From: UBA4615 sp964399635 | GTDB lineage: Bacteria > Pseudomonadota > Gammaproteobacteria > Burkholderiales > Burkholderiaceae_E | Assembly: GCA_964399635.1 (NCBI GenBank) | Contig: CAYNRU010000041.1 | Span: forward strand, 1-64,000 | DNA length: 64,000 nt | Direction of reading: 5' to 3' | In this document: positions 18,562 through 27,821 of the stretch, in pieces | Numbering within the stretch: position 1 is the first letter of the stretch | Layout: each line of letters begins with the position of its first letter | Made by a program: the position numbers and the translations under genes | The notes under the pieces: generated by a model | Told to the model about the DNA's origin: nothing | What the model saw: only the letters and a program-made list of their open reading frames with translations | Database searches by the model: none

Positions 18562-19047
18562 TCAGCTGCCCTGCGCGGGTGCCGCCTGGCCCGACTGCGG
18601 CGGCGCGACGTCGCGCAGCGTGCACATCAGCTCCGCCTCGGCCGCGACCGCGCCGTCCACGGTGGCGACCCCGCGAAACTTGGAGATCGACCTGGCGAAG
18701 CGCAGGATCTCGACCTCCAGCCGAAGCTGGTCGCCGGGCACCACCGGACGCTTGAACCGGGCGCCGTCGATGCCGACGAAATAGAACACCGAGCTTGCGT
18801 CGGACCGACGACCGAGCGTCTCGAAGGACAGCACGCCGGCGGCCTGCGCGAGCGCCTCGATCATCAGCACGCCGGGCATCACCGGAATGTGCGGGAAGTG
18901 ACCGACGAAGTACGGCTCGTTGATCGTCACGTTCTTGATCGCGACGATGCGCTTGCCCGGCTCGAGCTCCAGCACCCGGTCGATCAGCAGGAACGGGTAG
19001 CGGTGCGGCAGGTATTCGAGGATGCCGCGGATGTCGATCGGGGTCAT
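18562..19047 (-). CDS. fabZ: 3-hydroxyacyl-[ACP] dehydratase
   Basis: 161-residue hot-dog-fold dehydratase of type II fatty acid synthesis. It turns 3-hydroxyacyl-ACP into trans-2-enoyl-ACP and competes with LpxA/LpxD for 3-hydroxyacyl-ACP. Motifs include LPHRYPFLLIDRVLE and the catalytic YFVGHFPHIPVMPGVLMIEA with His50 and Glu64. The ATG at 19045-19047 overlaps the lpxD stop (ATGA). The Gln/Ala-rich tail (PPQSGQAAPAQGS) is non-conserved. Its position between lpxD and lpxA is the classical arrangement. Confidence 0.97.
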   Translation of the reverse strand: MTPIDIRGILEYLPHRYPFLLIDRVLELEPGKRIVAIKNVTINEPYFVGHFPHIPVMPGVLMIEALAQAAGVLSFETLGRRSDASSVFYFVGIDGARFKRPVVPGDQLRLEVEILRFARSISKFRGVATVDGAVAAEAELMCTLRDVAPPQSGQAAPAQGS

Positions 19048-20108
19048 GAGGGGTCCTTGGGCGGGCCGACGAGGCTCGCCAACGCCCGCAGCCGTTGCCG
19101 CAGCTGGGGCAGTTGCTTGAGGGTGGCCGCGGTGCGCTCCCACTGGGCGTGCACCTGCAGTGGCCAGGCGCCGGTATAGAAGCCCGGCTCGGTGACCGAA
19201 CGTTCGACCAGAGAGAAGCCGCCGATCACCGCGCCGTCGCAGATCTCGATGTGGCCCGACACGCCGACGCCGCCGCCGATCATGCAGCCGCGTCCGATCA
19301 CCGCGCTGCCGGCGATGCCGGCGCAGCCAGCGATGACGGTGTTCGCGCCGATCCGGACGTTGTGGCCGACCTGCACGAGATTGTCGATCTTGCAACCGTC
19401 GCCGATCTCGGTGTCGTCGAGCGCGCCGCGGTCGATGGTGCTGTTGGCGCCGATCTCGACGTCGTCGCCGATCACGACCGAACCGAGCTGGGCGATCTTG
19501 ACGAAGCCCTCGCGAGAGGGGGCGAAGCCGAAGCCGTCGGCGCCGATCACCGAGCCCGCGTGCAGGATGGCGCGTGCCCCGATCCGCACGCCGGCGTACA
19601 CGACGACGTTGGGATGGAGGCGCGAATGCGGACCGATCGAGGCGCCCTCGCCGACCGCGACGCCGGGCCCGATCCTGCAGCCGTCGCCGATGTGCGCGCC
19701 GGCGTCGATCCGGGCGCCGGGCCCGATCGAGACGCCCGCACCGAGCGTCGCGCGGGAGTCGACGCTCGCGCCCGGATGGATCGCGGGCGCGTCGCCCGGC
19801 GCCGCGAGCAGCAACTCGAACCAGCGCGACAGGTGGGCGTAGGCGACGTAGGGGTCGGCGACGACCAGGCGCGCAGCGCCCTGCGGCGCGTCGGCGTCGA
19901 GGGTCGGCGACAGGATGATCGCGCCGGCCCGGCTCTCGCGGGCCGCCCGCGCATGGCGCTTGCCGGTCAGGAAGGCGATGCAGTCGGGTCCGGCGGACTC
20001 GAGCGACGCGAGCCGCAGAACGCTGCGTTCGGGATCGCCTCGCAGCTCCGCTCCGATGCGGTCGCGGATGGCGGCGACGGTCACCGCTTCAGGCAGCGCG
20101 CGATGCAC
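19044..20108 (-). CDS. lpxD: UDP-3-O-(3-hydroxyacyl)glucosamine N-acyltransferase
   Basis: 354-residue acyltransferase for the third step of lipid A synthesis. An N-terminal uridine-binding domain (about 1-105) precedes a long left-handed beta-helix of hexapeptide repeats. The catalytic His lies in LVQVGHNVRIG, and GVSGHIEICDGAVIGG follows. The C-terminal helix (TAATLKQLPQLRQRL) is the ACP-contacting helix of the trimer. The start is a GTG at 20106-20108, 11 bp after the skp stop. No ATG lies close enough in frame. Coupled to fabZ by a 4-bp overlap. Confidence 0.95.
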   Translation of the reverse strand: MHRALPEAVTVAAIRDRIGAELRGDPERSVLRLASLESAGPDCIAFLTGKRHARAARESRAGAIILSPTLDADAPQGAARLVVADPYVAYAHLSRWFELLLAAPGDAPAIHPGASVDSRATLGAGVSIGPGARIDAGAHIGDGCRIGPGVAVGEGASIGPHSRLHPNVVVYAGVRIGARAILHAGSVIGADGFGFAPSREGFVKIAQLGSVVIGDDVEIGANSTIDRGALDDTEIGDGCKIDNLVQVGHNVRIGANTVIAGCAGIAGSAVIGRGCMIGGGVGVSGHIEICDGAVIGGFSLVERSVTEPGFYTGAWPLQVHAQWERTAATLKQLPQLRQRLRALASLVGPPKDPS

Positions 20109-20119
20109 CGGTGGACCCG

Positions 20120-20632
20120 TTACTTGGCGGGCGCGCCGTTGAGGGCGCGCAGCACCTTCTCGGTCAGATCGATGCGAGGTGCCGCGTAGACCGCCTCCTG
20201 CAGGATCAGGTCGTACTTTTCCTGCTCGGCGATCTGCTTGATCACGCGATTGGCACGCTCGATCACCGATGCCAGCTCCTCATTGCGGCGCTGGTTGAGG
20301 TCCTCGCGGAACTCGCGCTGCTTGCGCTGGAACTCCTTGTCCAGGTCGGCGATCTCGCGCTGGCGACGGCCCCGATCGGTATCCGTGAGGACGGCGACGT
20401 CCCGGTCGAGGCGCTCGCCGAGCTGCTTCAGGCGCGCGGCGCTCTCCTGCATCTCCTTGTCGCGCCGCGAGAACTCCTGCTCGAGCTTCTGCTGGGCGGC
20501 CTTCGCGGCATTGGATTCGCGCAGGATGCGCTCGGTGTTGACGAACCCGATCCGCGGCTGCTCCTGCGCGAAGCTCGCGACCGAGGCGGCCATCGCGGCG
20601 CAGGCGGCGACGAGCCTGACGACCTTGATCAT
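20120..20632 (-). CDS. skp: Periplasmic OmpH/Skp chaperone
   Basis: 170-residue periplasmic holdase that captures unfolded outer-membrane proteins after Sec export and hands them to BamA, encoded just upstream. Signal peptide 1-22 (cleavage near SFA-QEQ), then the core strand RIGFVNTERIL and a long charged coiled coil (about 45-125, rich in Arg/Glu/Gln) forming the tentacle, and a closing strand VYAAPRIDLTEKVL. ATG at 20630-20632. Lies 95 bp after bamA and 11 bp before lpxD, the standard order. Confidence 0.95.
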   Translation of the reverse strand: MIKVVRLVAACAAMAASVASFAQEQPRIGFVNTERILRESNAAKAAQQKLEQEFSRRDKEMQESAARLKQLGERLDRDVAVLTDTDRGRRQREIADLDKEFQRKQREFREDLNQRRNEELASVIERANRVIKQIAEQEKYDLILQEAVYAAPRIDLTEKVLRALNGAPAK

Positions 20633-20727
20633 CCAATCACGTCCTTGAGGAGAGGGCGCGGCGGACCGGTTGGTGCCGCGCCATCGGCGGGTCGGATTCT
20701 CGCATGGATTGGCGCGCAGTCCAGGCA

Positions 20728-23004
20728 TCAGAAGCCGGTGCCGATCTGGAACTGGAAGCGCTGCAGCCGGTCCTCGGGCTGCCGGTTGATCGGGTAGCCG
20801 ACGCTCAGCTTCAGCGGGCCGAGCGGCGACAGCCAGTTCAGGCCGAAGCCAGCCGACGCGCGCAGCTCGGATATCTGGATGGTGTCGGTGAACACGTTGC
20901 CGACGTCCATGAAGCCGAACAGCCTGACCGACTGGTCGTTGCCGGCGCCCGGCATCGGGAACAGGAACTCGACGCTGCCGACCAGCTTGCTCTGCCCGCC
21001 GCGCGGGAAGCCGTCGGCGTCGCGCGGCCCGAGGCTGGCGGCCTCGAAGCCGCGGACCGAGCCGATACCGCCCGCGTAGTAGTTCTTGAAGATCGGATAG
21101 ACCTCGCCGCTCGGCGCGACACCGCGGGCGACCTGCCCGCTCAGGCCCAGCGTGTAGTCCTTGGTCAGCGGCTTGTACCACTGGACGTTGAAGTCGCCGC
21201 GCGCATAGCGCAGGTCGCCCGTGGGCAGCGTGAACTCCAGGTTGCTCGACATGAACAGGCCGCGGGTGGGGGTCAGCGGGCTGTCGCGATCGTCGCGAAA
21301 CCAGCCGAGCACGCCGAGCAGCGCCCAGCTCGTCTCGCCGAACGCGTCCACGTACTCGCGGAACCGGGACGGCGGATTGGCGCCGAGGGTCACGTTGTTG
21401 CGCTCGTAGACCAGGCCGAAGGTGATGCGGTCGATCTCGGTGTAGGGCACGCCGAAGCGCACGCCGATGCCCGAGGTCTGGAGCTGGTAGTCGCCCAGGC
21501 CGAGGGTCTCGGCGTTGAACCGCCGGTTGTACGCCTCGAAGGTCCGGGAGACGCCGTCGACCGTGAAGTAGGGGTCGGTATGCCGGATGTCGACGGTCTG
21601 CTGCGTGCGGCCGGTATTGAGCGTGACGCCCAGGGACTTGCCGGTGCCCAGGAAGTTCTGCTGGTTGATCGAGGCGGTCAACACCAGCTTGTCGGTGCTC
21701 GACACGCCGACACCCACCAGGAAGGTACCCGTCGAGCGCTCGACCACGTTGACGTTGAGATCGACCTGATCGGGCGCGTCCGGCACCGGCGAGGTGTCGA
21801 TCGTGACGTTGGTGAAGTAGCCCAGGCGCGTCAGGCGCTCGCGCGAGAGCCGGATCTTGTCGGTGTCGTACCAGGCGCTCTCGAACTGGCGAAGCTCGCG
21901 CCGGACGATCTCGTCACGGCTGCGGGCATTGCCCGAGATGGTGATCCGCCGCACGTACACGCGGCGGCCCGGATCGATGGCGACGTTGAACGACACGGTG
22001 CGCTTGTCGCGATCGACTTCGGGGATCGCGTTGACATTGGCGAACGCATAGCCGATCGAGCCGAAGAGCTCGGTCATGGTGCGGGTGGACTCGCTCAGCG
22101 CCTGGCCCGAGAACACCGAGCCTGGCTTGACCAGCATCAGCTTGTCGAGCTCGGCGTCGCGCCCGAGCGTGTTGCCGCTGAACTTGTAGCCGGTGACCGT
22201 GAAGCGCTCGCCCTCGGTGATGTTCACCGTGATGTAGACGCCTTCGCGGTCGGGGTCGATCGAGACCTGCGTGGAGTCGATCGCGAACTCGAGGTAGCCG
22301 CGATTCAGGTAGAAGGAACGCAGCCGCTCGAGATCGCCGGCGAGCTTCTCGCGCGCGTACTGGTCGCTGCGCGTGTACCACGACAGCCAGGTGGGCGTGG
22401 TCAGCTGCAGCTGATCGGCCAGCGTCTTCTCGGAGAAGGCCTTGTTGCCGAGGATCCGGATCTGCGTGATCTTGGCGTTGTCGCCCTCCTCGATCGCCAT
22501 CGCGATCGAGACCCGGTTGCGCTCGAGCGGCGTCACCGTCGAGACGACCTTCGCGGCGTACTTGCCCCGGGCGAGGTACTGGCGCTTGACCTCCTGCTCG
22601 GCGCGATCGAGCACGGCACGGTCGAAGATCCGGGACTCGGTCAGGCCAAGCTCCTTGAGGGCCTTGATCAGCTCCTCGCTGCTGATGTCCTTGGCACCGC
22701 TGATCTCGACGCCCGCGATCGTGGGCCGCTCCTCGAGATAGACGACCAGCACATCGCCATCGACCTCGAGGCGCACGTCGTTGAACAGGCCCGTCGCATA
22801 GAGCGTGCGGATGGCCTGCGATGCGCGCTCGTCGTCGAGGCGCTCACCGACCTTGACGGGCAGGTAACCGAAGACGGTGCCCGGCTCGACGCGCTGAACG
22901 CCGATCAGACGGATGTCGCGAACGGTGAACGGGTCGAATGCCCAGGCAAGCTGCCCCATCATGCTCGCGACTAGCGCGAACACGGTTTTCGCGAACGGAC
23001 GCAT
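20728..23004 (-). CDS. bamA: Outer membrane protein assembly factor BamA
   Basis: 758-residue core of the BAM complex that folds beta-barrel proteins into the outer membrane. Signal peptide 1-22, five POTRA domains (about 23-420) beginning FTVRDIRLIGVQRVEPGTVF, then a 16-strand barrel. The lid-loop motif VRGF is present at about 650 (GGIGSVRGFEAASLG). The C-terminal aromatic signature ends QFQIGTGF with terminal Phe. Full length and intact. Located between rseP (36 bp upstream) and skp, as in most proteobacteria. Confidence 0.98.
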   Translation of the reverse strand: MRPFAKTVFALVASMMGQLAWAFDPFTVRDIRLIGVQRVEPGTVFGYLPVKVGERLDDERASQAIRTLYATGLFNDVRLEVDGDVLVVYLEERPTIAGVEISGAKDISSEELIKALKELGLTESRIFDRAVLDRAEQEVKRQYLARGKYAAKVVSTVTPLERNRVSIAMAIEEGDNAKITQIRILGNKAFSEKTLADQLQLTTPTWLSWYTRSDQYAREKLAGDLERLRSFYLNRGYLEFAIDSTQVSIDPDREGVYITVNITEGERFTVTGYKFSGNTLGRDAELDKLMLVKPGSVFSGQALSESTRTMTELFGSIGYAFANVNAIPEVDRDKRTVSFNVAIDPGRRVYVRRITISGNARSRDEIVRRELRQFESAWYDTDKIRLSRERLTRLGYFTNVTIDTSPVPDAPDQVDLNVNVVERSTGTFLVGVGVSSTDKLVLTASINQQNFLGTGKSLGVTLNTGRTQQTVDIRHTDPYFTVDGVSRTFEAYNRRFNAETLGLGDYQLQTSGIGVRFGVPYTEIDRITFGLVYERNNVTLGANPPSRFREYVDAFGETSWALLGVLGWFRDDRDSPLTPTRGLFMSSNLEFTLPTGDLRYARGDFNVQWYKPLTKDYTLGLSGQVARGVAPSGEVYPIFKNYYAGGIGSVRGFEAASLGPRDADGFPRGGQSKLVGSVEFLFPMPGAGNDQSVRLFGFMDVGNVFTDTIQISELRASAGFGLNWLSPLGPLKLSVGYPINRQPEDRLQRFQFQIGTGF

Positions 23005-23040
23005 GAAACTCCCGGTTGGCCGGCAAGCCGGCCCGGCGAA

Positions 23041-24396
23041 TCACCCGCCGAACAGCCTGCTCAGGTCATTGAACAGCGCCACGGCCATCAGCCCCACGAT
23101 GGCCGCCAGCCCTGCTCTCTGAGTGATCTGCATGAACCGCTCGGAAAGCGGCTTTCCCTTGATTGCTTCGAGGCCGTAATATACCAAATGGCCTCCATCG
23201 AGGACCGGAACCGGCAACAGGTTGAGGACACCCAGGCTCACGCTGATGAGCGCGAGGAACGCGACGTACGCGAACCAGCCCACCTTTGCCGACTGTCCGG
23301 CGTAGTCGGCGATGGCCACAGGGCCGCTCAGATTGCGCCAGGAAAGATCGCCCACCAGCATCTTGCCGAGCATCCGCAGCGAGAACCACGACATGTCCCA
23401 GGTCTGGCGCGTGCCGTAGGCGAGCGCATCGAGCGGCCCGTGCTGGATCCGCACCATCTCGACGCGGTTCTGCAGCGCGGCCCCGATGCGCCCGATCATG
23501 CGTCCCTCGTCCTCGGCCCGATCGGAACGCTGCGCCTGCGGCACGACCACCACCCGCTGCTCGACGCCGGCGCGACGGATCTCGATCGGGACCTCGCGAT
23601 CGGGGCTGGCGCGCAGCACGTCGATCAGGTCGGTTGCCCGCGCGATGCGCCGCCCCGCGACCGCGACCACCTCGTCGCCCGTCAGCAGACCCGCGCGCGC
23701 CGCGCTGCCGTCGGGCGTCACCGACCCGATCGAGACCGACCCGCCGGCCAGCTCCAGCCCCAGCGTGCGCATGAAGTCCTTGTCGATCTCGCCGGCCGGC
23801 AGGCCGGAGGTGTCGAGCGCGAGCCGCAGCGGGCTGCCGTCGCGACTCACCACGAGCGGGGCGGGCCTGCGCTCGACGACCGCGTCGATCATCCGCATCC
23901 GCAGCTCCGAGATCGAGCGGATCGGACGGCCGTCGGCCTCGATCACGCGGTCGCCCGCGACGATGCCCGCCGCGGCCGCCTGCGTGCCGCGCGCCGGGTC
24001 GGCCAGCACCGCCGCCGGCTCCTCGAGGCCGACCATGCCGAGCGCCGCGTACAGCCCGATCGCGAGCAGGAAGTTGGCGAGCGGCCCGGCGACGACGATC
24101 GCCGATCGCCGCGCGAGGCTCTGGCGGTTGAAGGCACGGTGCAGCTCCTCGGGCGCGACCGAGCCGGGGCCGCCCTCGCGCTCGTCGAGCATCCGCACAT
24201 AGCCGCCGAGCGGGATCGGTGCGATCGACCACTCGGTCTTGTCGGGGCCGACCTTCCAGCGAACCAGCGGCGTACCGAAGCCGATCGAGAATCGCAGCAC
24301 CTTGACCCCGCACCAGCGCGCGACCAAGTAGTGGCCGAGCTCATGGACGAAGATCAGCACGGCGAGTGCGAACAGGAAGGCGAGCAACGTGGTCAT
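23041..24396 (-). CDS. rseP: Site-2 intramembrane metalloprotease RseP
   Basis: 451-residue inner-membrane zinc protease that cleaves anti-sigma factors such as RseA and clears signal-peptide remnants, linking envelope stress to gene expression. HELGH zinc motif at residues 18-22 in the first membrane helix, two tandem PDZ domains (about 110-285) and the second active-site motif NLLPVPVLDGGH at about 390-402. The C-terminus has a further membrane helix. ATG at 24394-24396 overlaps the dxr stop (ATGA). The downstream bamA is a classical neighbour. Confidence 0.97.
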   Translation of the reverse strand: MTTLLAFLFALAVLIFVHELGHYLVARWCGVKVLRFSIGFGTPLVRWKVGPDKTEWSIAPIPLGGYVRMLDEREGGPGSVAPEELHRAFNRQSLARRSAIVVAGPLANFLLAIGLYAALGMVGLEEPAAVLADPARGTQAAAAGIVAGDRVIEADGRPIRSISELRMRMIDAVVERRPAPLVVSRDGSPLRLALDTSGLPAGEIDKDFMRTLGLELAGGSVSIGSVTPDGSAARAGLLTGDEVVAVAGRRIARATDLIDVLRASPDREVPIEIRRAGVEQRVVVVPQAQRSDRAEDEGRMIGRIGAALQNRVEMVRIQHGPLDALAYGTRQTWDMSWFSLRMLGKMLVGDLSWRNLSGPVAIADYAGQSAKVGWFAYVAFLALISVSLGVLNLLPVPVLDGGHLVYYGLEAIKGKPLSERFMQITQRAGLAAIVGLMAVALFNDLSRLFGG

Positions 24397-25565
24397 GCGG
24401 CGTGCTCCGAGAGTCGGGCGGCGGTCAGCGTGCGGGCTTGCGCATCGAGCGCGAGCACGCCGCCGGTGTCGGTCGGGGCGCCGGCGGCGCCCAGTGCGTC
24501 GAGGACCGCCTCGTTGATGCGGGCAATGTCGGTGAAGCGGATGCGCCGCTCCAGGAAGGCATCCACGGTCATCTCGTTGGCGGCGTTGAGCACGCACGGC
24601 GCGGCCGCTCCCGCCGCGAGCGCCTCGCGGGCGAGCCGCAGGCACGGGAAGCGGACCGGGTCCGGGCGCTCGAAGTCGAGCCGACCGTGCAGGGTCAGGT
24701 CGAGCAGGCCCACGCCGCTGTCGATGCGCTGCGGCCAGGCGAGCGCATGGGCGATCGGGGTGCGCATGTCGGGGTTGCCGAGCTGCGCGAGCGTCGAGCC
24801 GTCGACGTACTCGACCATCGAGTGGACGATGCTCTGCGGGTGGATCACGACGTCCAGGCGATCGGGAGGCATGTCGAACAGGAAGTGCGCCTCGATCAGT
24901 TCGAGGCCCTTGTTCATCATGGTCGCGGAATCCACCGAGATCTTTCGGCCCATGCTCCAGTTGGGATGGGCGACCGCCTGCTCGGGCGTCACGGAGTCCA
25001 TGCGGGCGAGGTCGAATTGACGGAACGGGCCGCCGGAGGCCGTCAGCACGATGCGCCGAACGCCGCCGCGATGCCCCTCGGCGGGCATGCACTGGAAGAC
25101 GGCGTTGTGCTCGCTGTCTATGGGCAGCACCCGGGCGCCGCCGGCGCGGACCGCCGTGAGGAACACCGGCCCGGCCATCACGATGGCTTCCTTGTTGGCG
25201 AGCAGGAGGGTCTTGCCTGCGCGGGCGGCGGCGAGCGTGGGCTCCAGGCCGGCCGCCCCGACGATCGCGGCCATCACCAGGTCGGTTTCGGCGGCAGCCG
25301 CGACCTCGGCGGTGGCGAACGGGCCGTCGAGCACCTCGGTGCGGCTTCCGCTGGCGGCGAGCGCCTCGCGCAACACCGCGGCAGCCGCCGGCTCGGTGAG
25401 CACCGCATAGGCGGGTTCGAAGCGCAGGCACTGCGCGAGCAGCGTCCGGTGGTTGCGCCGCGCGGTGAGCGCGAACACGCGATAGCGGTCGGGATGCCGG
25501 CCGACGACGTCGAGCGTGCTTTCGCCGATGGATCCGGTGGCCCCGAGGATGGTGATCCGCTGCAT
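24393..25565 (-). CDS. dxr: 1-deoxy-D-xylulose 5-phosphate reductoisomerase
   Basis: 390-residue NADPH-dependent enzyme of the MEP pathway, making 2-C-methyl-D-erythritol 4-phosphate for isoprenoids. It supplies the precursors used by UppS encoded just upstream. N-terminal Rossmann motif ILGATGSIGES (residues 6-16), LLANKEAIVMAG, the metal site IDSEHNAVFQ and the flexible loop HPNWSMGRKISVDSAT are all intact. ATG at 25563-25565 gives MQRITILG. Lies 8 bp after cdsA and overlaps rseP by 4 bp. Confidence 0.97.
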   Translation of the reverse strand: MQRITILGATGSIGESTLDVVGRHPDRYRVFALTARRNHRTLLAQCLRFEPAYAVLTEPAAAAVLREALAASGSRTEVLDGPFATAEVAAAAETDLVMAAIVGAAGLEPTLAAARAGKTLLLANKEAIVMAGPVFLTAVRAGGARVLPIDSEHNAVFQCMPAEGHRGGVRRIVLTASGGPFRQFDLARMDSVTPEQAVAHPNWSMGRKISVDSATMMNKGLELIEAHFLFDMPPDRLDVVIHPQSIVHSMVEYVDGSTLAQLGNPDMRTPIAHALAWPQRIDSGVGLLDLTLHGRLDFERPDPVRFPCLRLAREALAAGAAAPCVLNAANEMTVDAFLERRIRFTDIARINEAVLDALGAAGAPTDTGGVLALDAQARTLTAARLSEHAA

Positions 25566-25573
25566 CGGAGGGA

Positions 25574-26410
25574 TTATCGCAGCAGTTGCAGCAGCAGCAG
25601 GCAGCCGGGCATCGTCGGGATGAGGGCGTCGATCCGGTCGAGGACGCCGCCGTGCCCCGGCAGCATGCGCCCGCTGTCCTTCATCCCCGCGAGCCGCTTG
25701 AGCAGCGACTCGTGCAGGTCGCCGACCACGCTCAGCGCCGCGACCGCCGCCAGCACCGCACAGGACGCCGCCCATCCGGCTCGCGCCGCCACCCAGCTCG
25801 AGAAGATCGGCGCGTCGGGCCCGGTGGGCAGGGTGGCCGCCGCGATCGCGGCCGCCGCGAGCACCGCGACGACGCCTCCGGCGACCCCTTCCCAGGTCTT
25901 GCCCGGGCTGACGCGCGGCGCGAGCTTGTGGCGGCCGAACCGACGGCCGGTGAAGTAGGCGCCGATGTCGGCCAGCCAGACGATCGCCATGCACGACACC
26001 AGCAGGGCCGCGCCGGCCAGGCGCAGCTCGTAGAGCGCGAGCCAGCAGGCGGCGAGCGCCACGACGGCGATCGGCCAGCCCGGGCCGATCCTGCGGACCC
26101 GCCACAGCGACGCAGGCCCTGCGGACAGCCAGAACGCGAGGCTCGCTGCGGCGATGGCGACGACGGCGGCCGGGGGCGCGCCGGTCGGATGCTGGGTACG
26201 CCACGCGATGTAGGCCGCACCTGCGGCGGCCAGACCGACACCCATCGCAAGGCCGCCGCCGGACGACCCGAGCAGCCGGCCCCACTCGTGGCCGGCCACC
26301 GCCAGCAGCGCCAGCGACACGACGCCCCAGACCCAGGGCGGCGCGAAGAAGATCGAGGGGATCAGGATCGCGAGCAGTACCAGCGCCGTGACCACGCGTT
26401 GCCCGAGCAT
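25574..26410 (-). CDS. cdsA: Phosphatidate cytidylyltransferase
   Basis: 278-residue integral membrane enzyme making CDP-diacylglycerol from phosphatidate and CTP, the branch point for all phospholipids. About eight hydrophobic segments span the protein. The family signature near the C-terminus reads VVGDLHESLLKRLAGMKDSG followed by GGVLDRIDAL, with the metal-binding acidic residues. SPGKTWEG precedes it. ATG at 26408-26410 (MLGQRVVTAL). Lies 17 bp after uppS and 8 bp before dxr. Confidence 0.95.
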   Translation of the reverse strand: MLGQRVVTALVLLAILIPSIFFAPPWVWGVVSLALLAVAGHEWGRLLGSSGGGLAMGVGLAAAGAAYIAWRTQHPTGAPPAAVVAIAAASLAFWLSAGPASLWRVRRIGPGWPIAVVALAACWLALYELRLAGAALLVSCMAIVWLADIGAYFTGRRFGRHKLAPRVSPGKTWEGVAGGVVAVLAAAAIAAATLPTGPDAPIFSSWVAARAGWAASCAVLAAVAALSVVGDLHESLLKRLAGMKDSGRMLPGHGGVLDRIDALIPTMPGCLLLLQLLR

Positions 26411-26427
26411 GGCGGCGGGGCTGCAGC

Positions 26428-27204
26428 TCAGGTGCCCGGGGCGCTGGCCGGCGTCGCGATCTGCGCGCTGGTGCGACCGAACCGGCGCTCGCGGGCGCGG
26501 AAGGACTCGAACGCGCGGTCGAGTTCGGCGGCGCCGAAGTCGGGCCAGAACGCCTCGGTGAAGTGCAGCTCGGTGTAGGCAAGCTGCCACAGCAGGAAGT
26601 TGCTGATGCGCTGCTCGCCGCCGGTGCGGATGAAGAGATCGGGCTCGGGCGCGTAGGCCATCGCGAGATGGGGCGCGAGATCGGCCTCGCCGATGCCCGA
26701 CGGGTCGGCCGCCAGCTCGGGATGGGCGGCGAGCATCGCGCGCATCGCCTGCAGGATGTCCCAGCGCCCGCCGTAATTGGCACAGACGGTCAGGGTCATC
26801 CGGGTGTTGCCGGCGGTGCGCTGCTGCGACTGGCGGATCAGCGCCTGCAACCGCGGCTCGAAGGCGTCGGTGTCGCCGACGATCCGCAGCCGGATGCCGT
26901 TGGCCCGCAGCTGCGCGATCTCTCGCTCGAGCGCCGCGATGAACAGGCGCATCAGCAGCGACACCTCGTCGGCCGGGCGCCGCCAGTTCTCGGAGCTGAA
27001 CGCGAAAAGGGTCAGGTACTCGACGCCGCGAGCCATGCAGGCCTCGACGGTGGCGCGAACCGCCTCGACCCCCCGGGAGTGGCCGGCCACCCGCGGCAGC
27101 CGGCGCGCGGTTGCCCAGCGCCCGTTTCCGTCCATGATGATCGCGACATGCCTCGGCACGTCGCGCGGCTGCGGAACGATCTCTGTCGAGCTGACGTGGC
27201 TCAT
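26428..27204 (-). CDS. uppS: Undecaprenyl diphosphate synthase
   Basis: 258-residue cis-prenyltransferase that extends farnesyl diphosphate to undecaprenyl diphosphate, the carrier for peptidoglycan and O-antigen. The N-terminal motif HVAIIMDGNGRWA includes Asp25. FAFSSENWRRP and the C-terminal DLFIRTGGEQRISNFLLWQ with TELHFTEAFWPDF are intact. No membrane helix is expected. Start ATG 27202-27204. Part of frr-uppS-cdsA-dxr, in which consecutive steps of envelope precursor supply are co-transcribed. Confidence 0.97.
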   Translation of the reverse strand: MSHVSSTEIVPQPRDVPRHVAIIMDGNGRWATARRLPRVAGHSRGVEAVRATVEACMARGVEYLTLFAFSSENWRRPADEVSLLMRLFIAALEREIAQLRANGIRLRIVGDTDAFEPRLQALIRQSQQRTAGNTRMTLTVCANYGGRWDILQAMRAMLAAHPELAADPSGIGEADLAPHLAMAYAPEPDLFIRTGGEQRISNFLLWQLAYTELHFTEAFWPDFGAAELDRAFESFRARERRFGRTSAQIATPASAPGT

Positions 27205-27238
27205 CGGGCGGGGATGCCGGTGCGGCGCGCTGGCGCGT

Positions 27239-27805
27239 TCAGACCGTCATCAGCTCCTGCTCCTTGGCCTGGAGCAGCTTGTCGATCTCGATGACGAACC
27301 GGTCGGTCAGCTTCTGCACGTCTTCCTGGGCACGACGCTCCTCGTCCTCGGAGACCGCCTTGAGTTTCAGCAGTTCCTTGAGGTGCGTGTTGGCGTCCCG
27401 GCGCAGGTTGCGCACGGCGACCCGCGCGTCCTCGCACTCCGCGCGGACCACCTTGGTCAGCTCGCGTCGGCGCTCCTCGGACAGCGGGGGCATCGGCACG
27501 CGGATCAACTCGCCCATCATGGACGGGTTCAGGCCGAGGTCGGAGTCGCGGATGGCCTTGTCGATCGGGGCGGCCATCTTCTTCTCCCAGGGCGACACGC
27601 CGATGGTGCGGGCGTCGATCAGGGTGACGTTGGCGACCTGGCTGATGGGAACCATGCTGCCGTAGTACTCGACCTGGACATGGTCGAGCAGGCCGGCGTG
27701 GACCCGGCCGGTTCGGATCTTGGCAAGGTTCGCCTTGAGCGCGTCGACCGACTTGTACATCTTCTGCTCGGCCGACTTGCGGACCTCGGGAATCGTGGTG
27801 GCCAT
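27239..27805 (-). CDS. frr: Ribosome recycling factor
   Basis: 188-residue tRNA-mimicking protein that with EF-G splits post-termination ribosomes. A long three-helix bundle with KSVDALKANLAKIRTGRVH near residues 18-36, the PWEKKM segment and VPMPPLSEERRREL are diagnostic. Full length. Lies 16 bp after pyrH and 34 bp before uppS in the rpsB-tsf-pyrH-frr operon. Confidence 0.97.
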   Translation of the reverse strand: MATTIPEVRKSAEQKMYKSVDALKANLAKIRTGRVHAGLLDHVQVEYYGSMVPISQVANVTLIDARTIGVSPWEKKMAAPIDKAIRDSDLGLNPSMMGELIRVPMPPLSEERRRELTKVVRAECEDARVAVRNLRRDANTHLKELLKLKAVSEDEERRAQEDVQKLTDRFVIEIDKLLQAKEQELMTV

Positions 27806-27821
27806 GCGTGAGGCTCCGGGT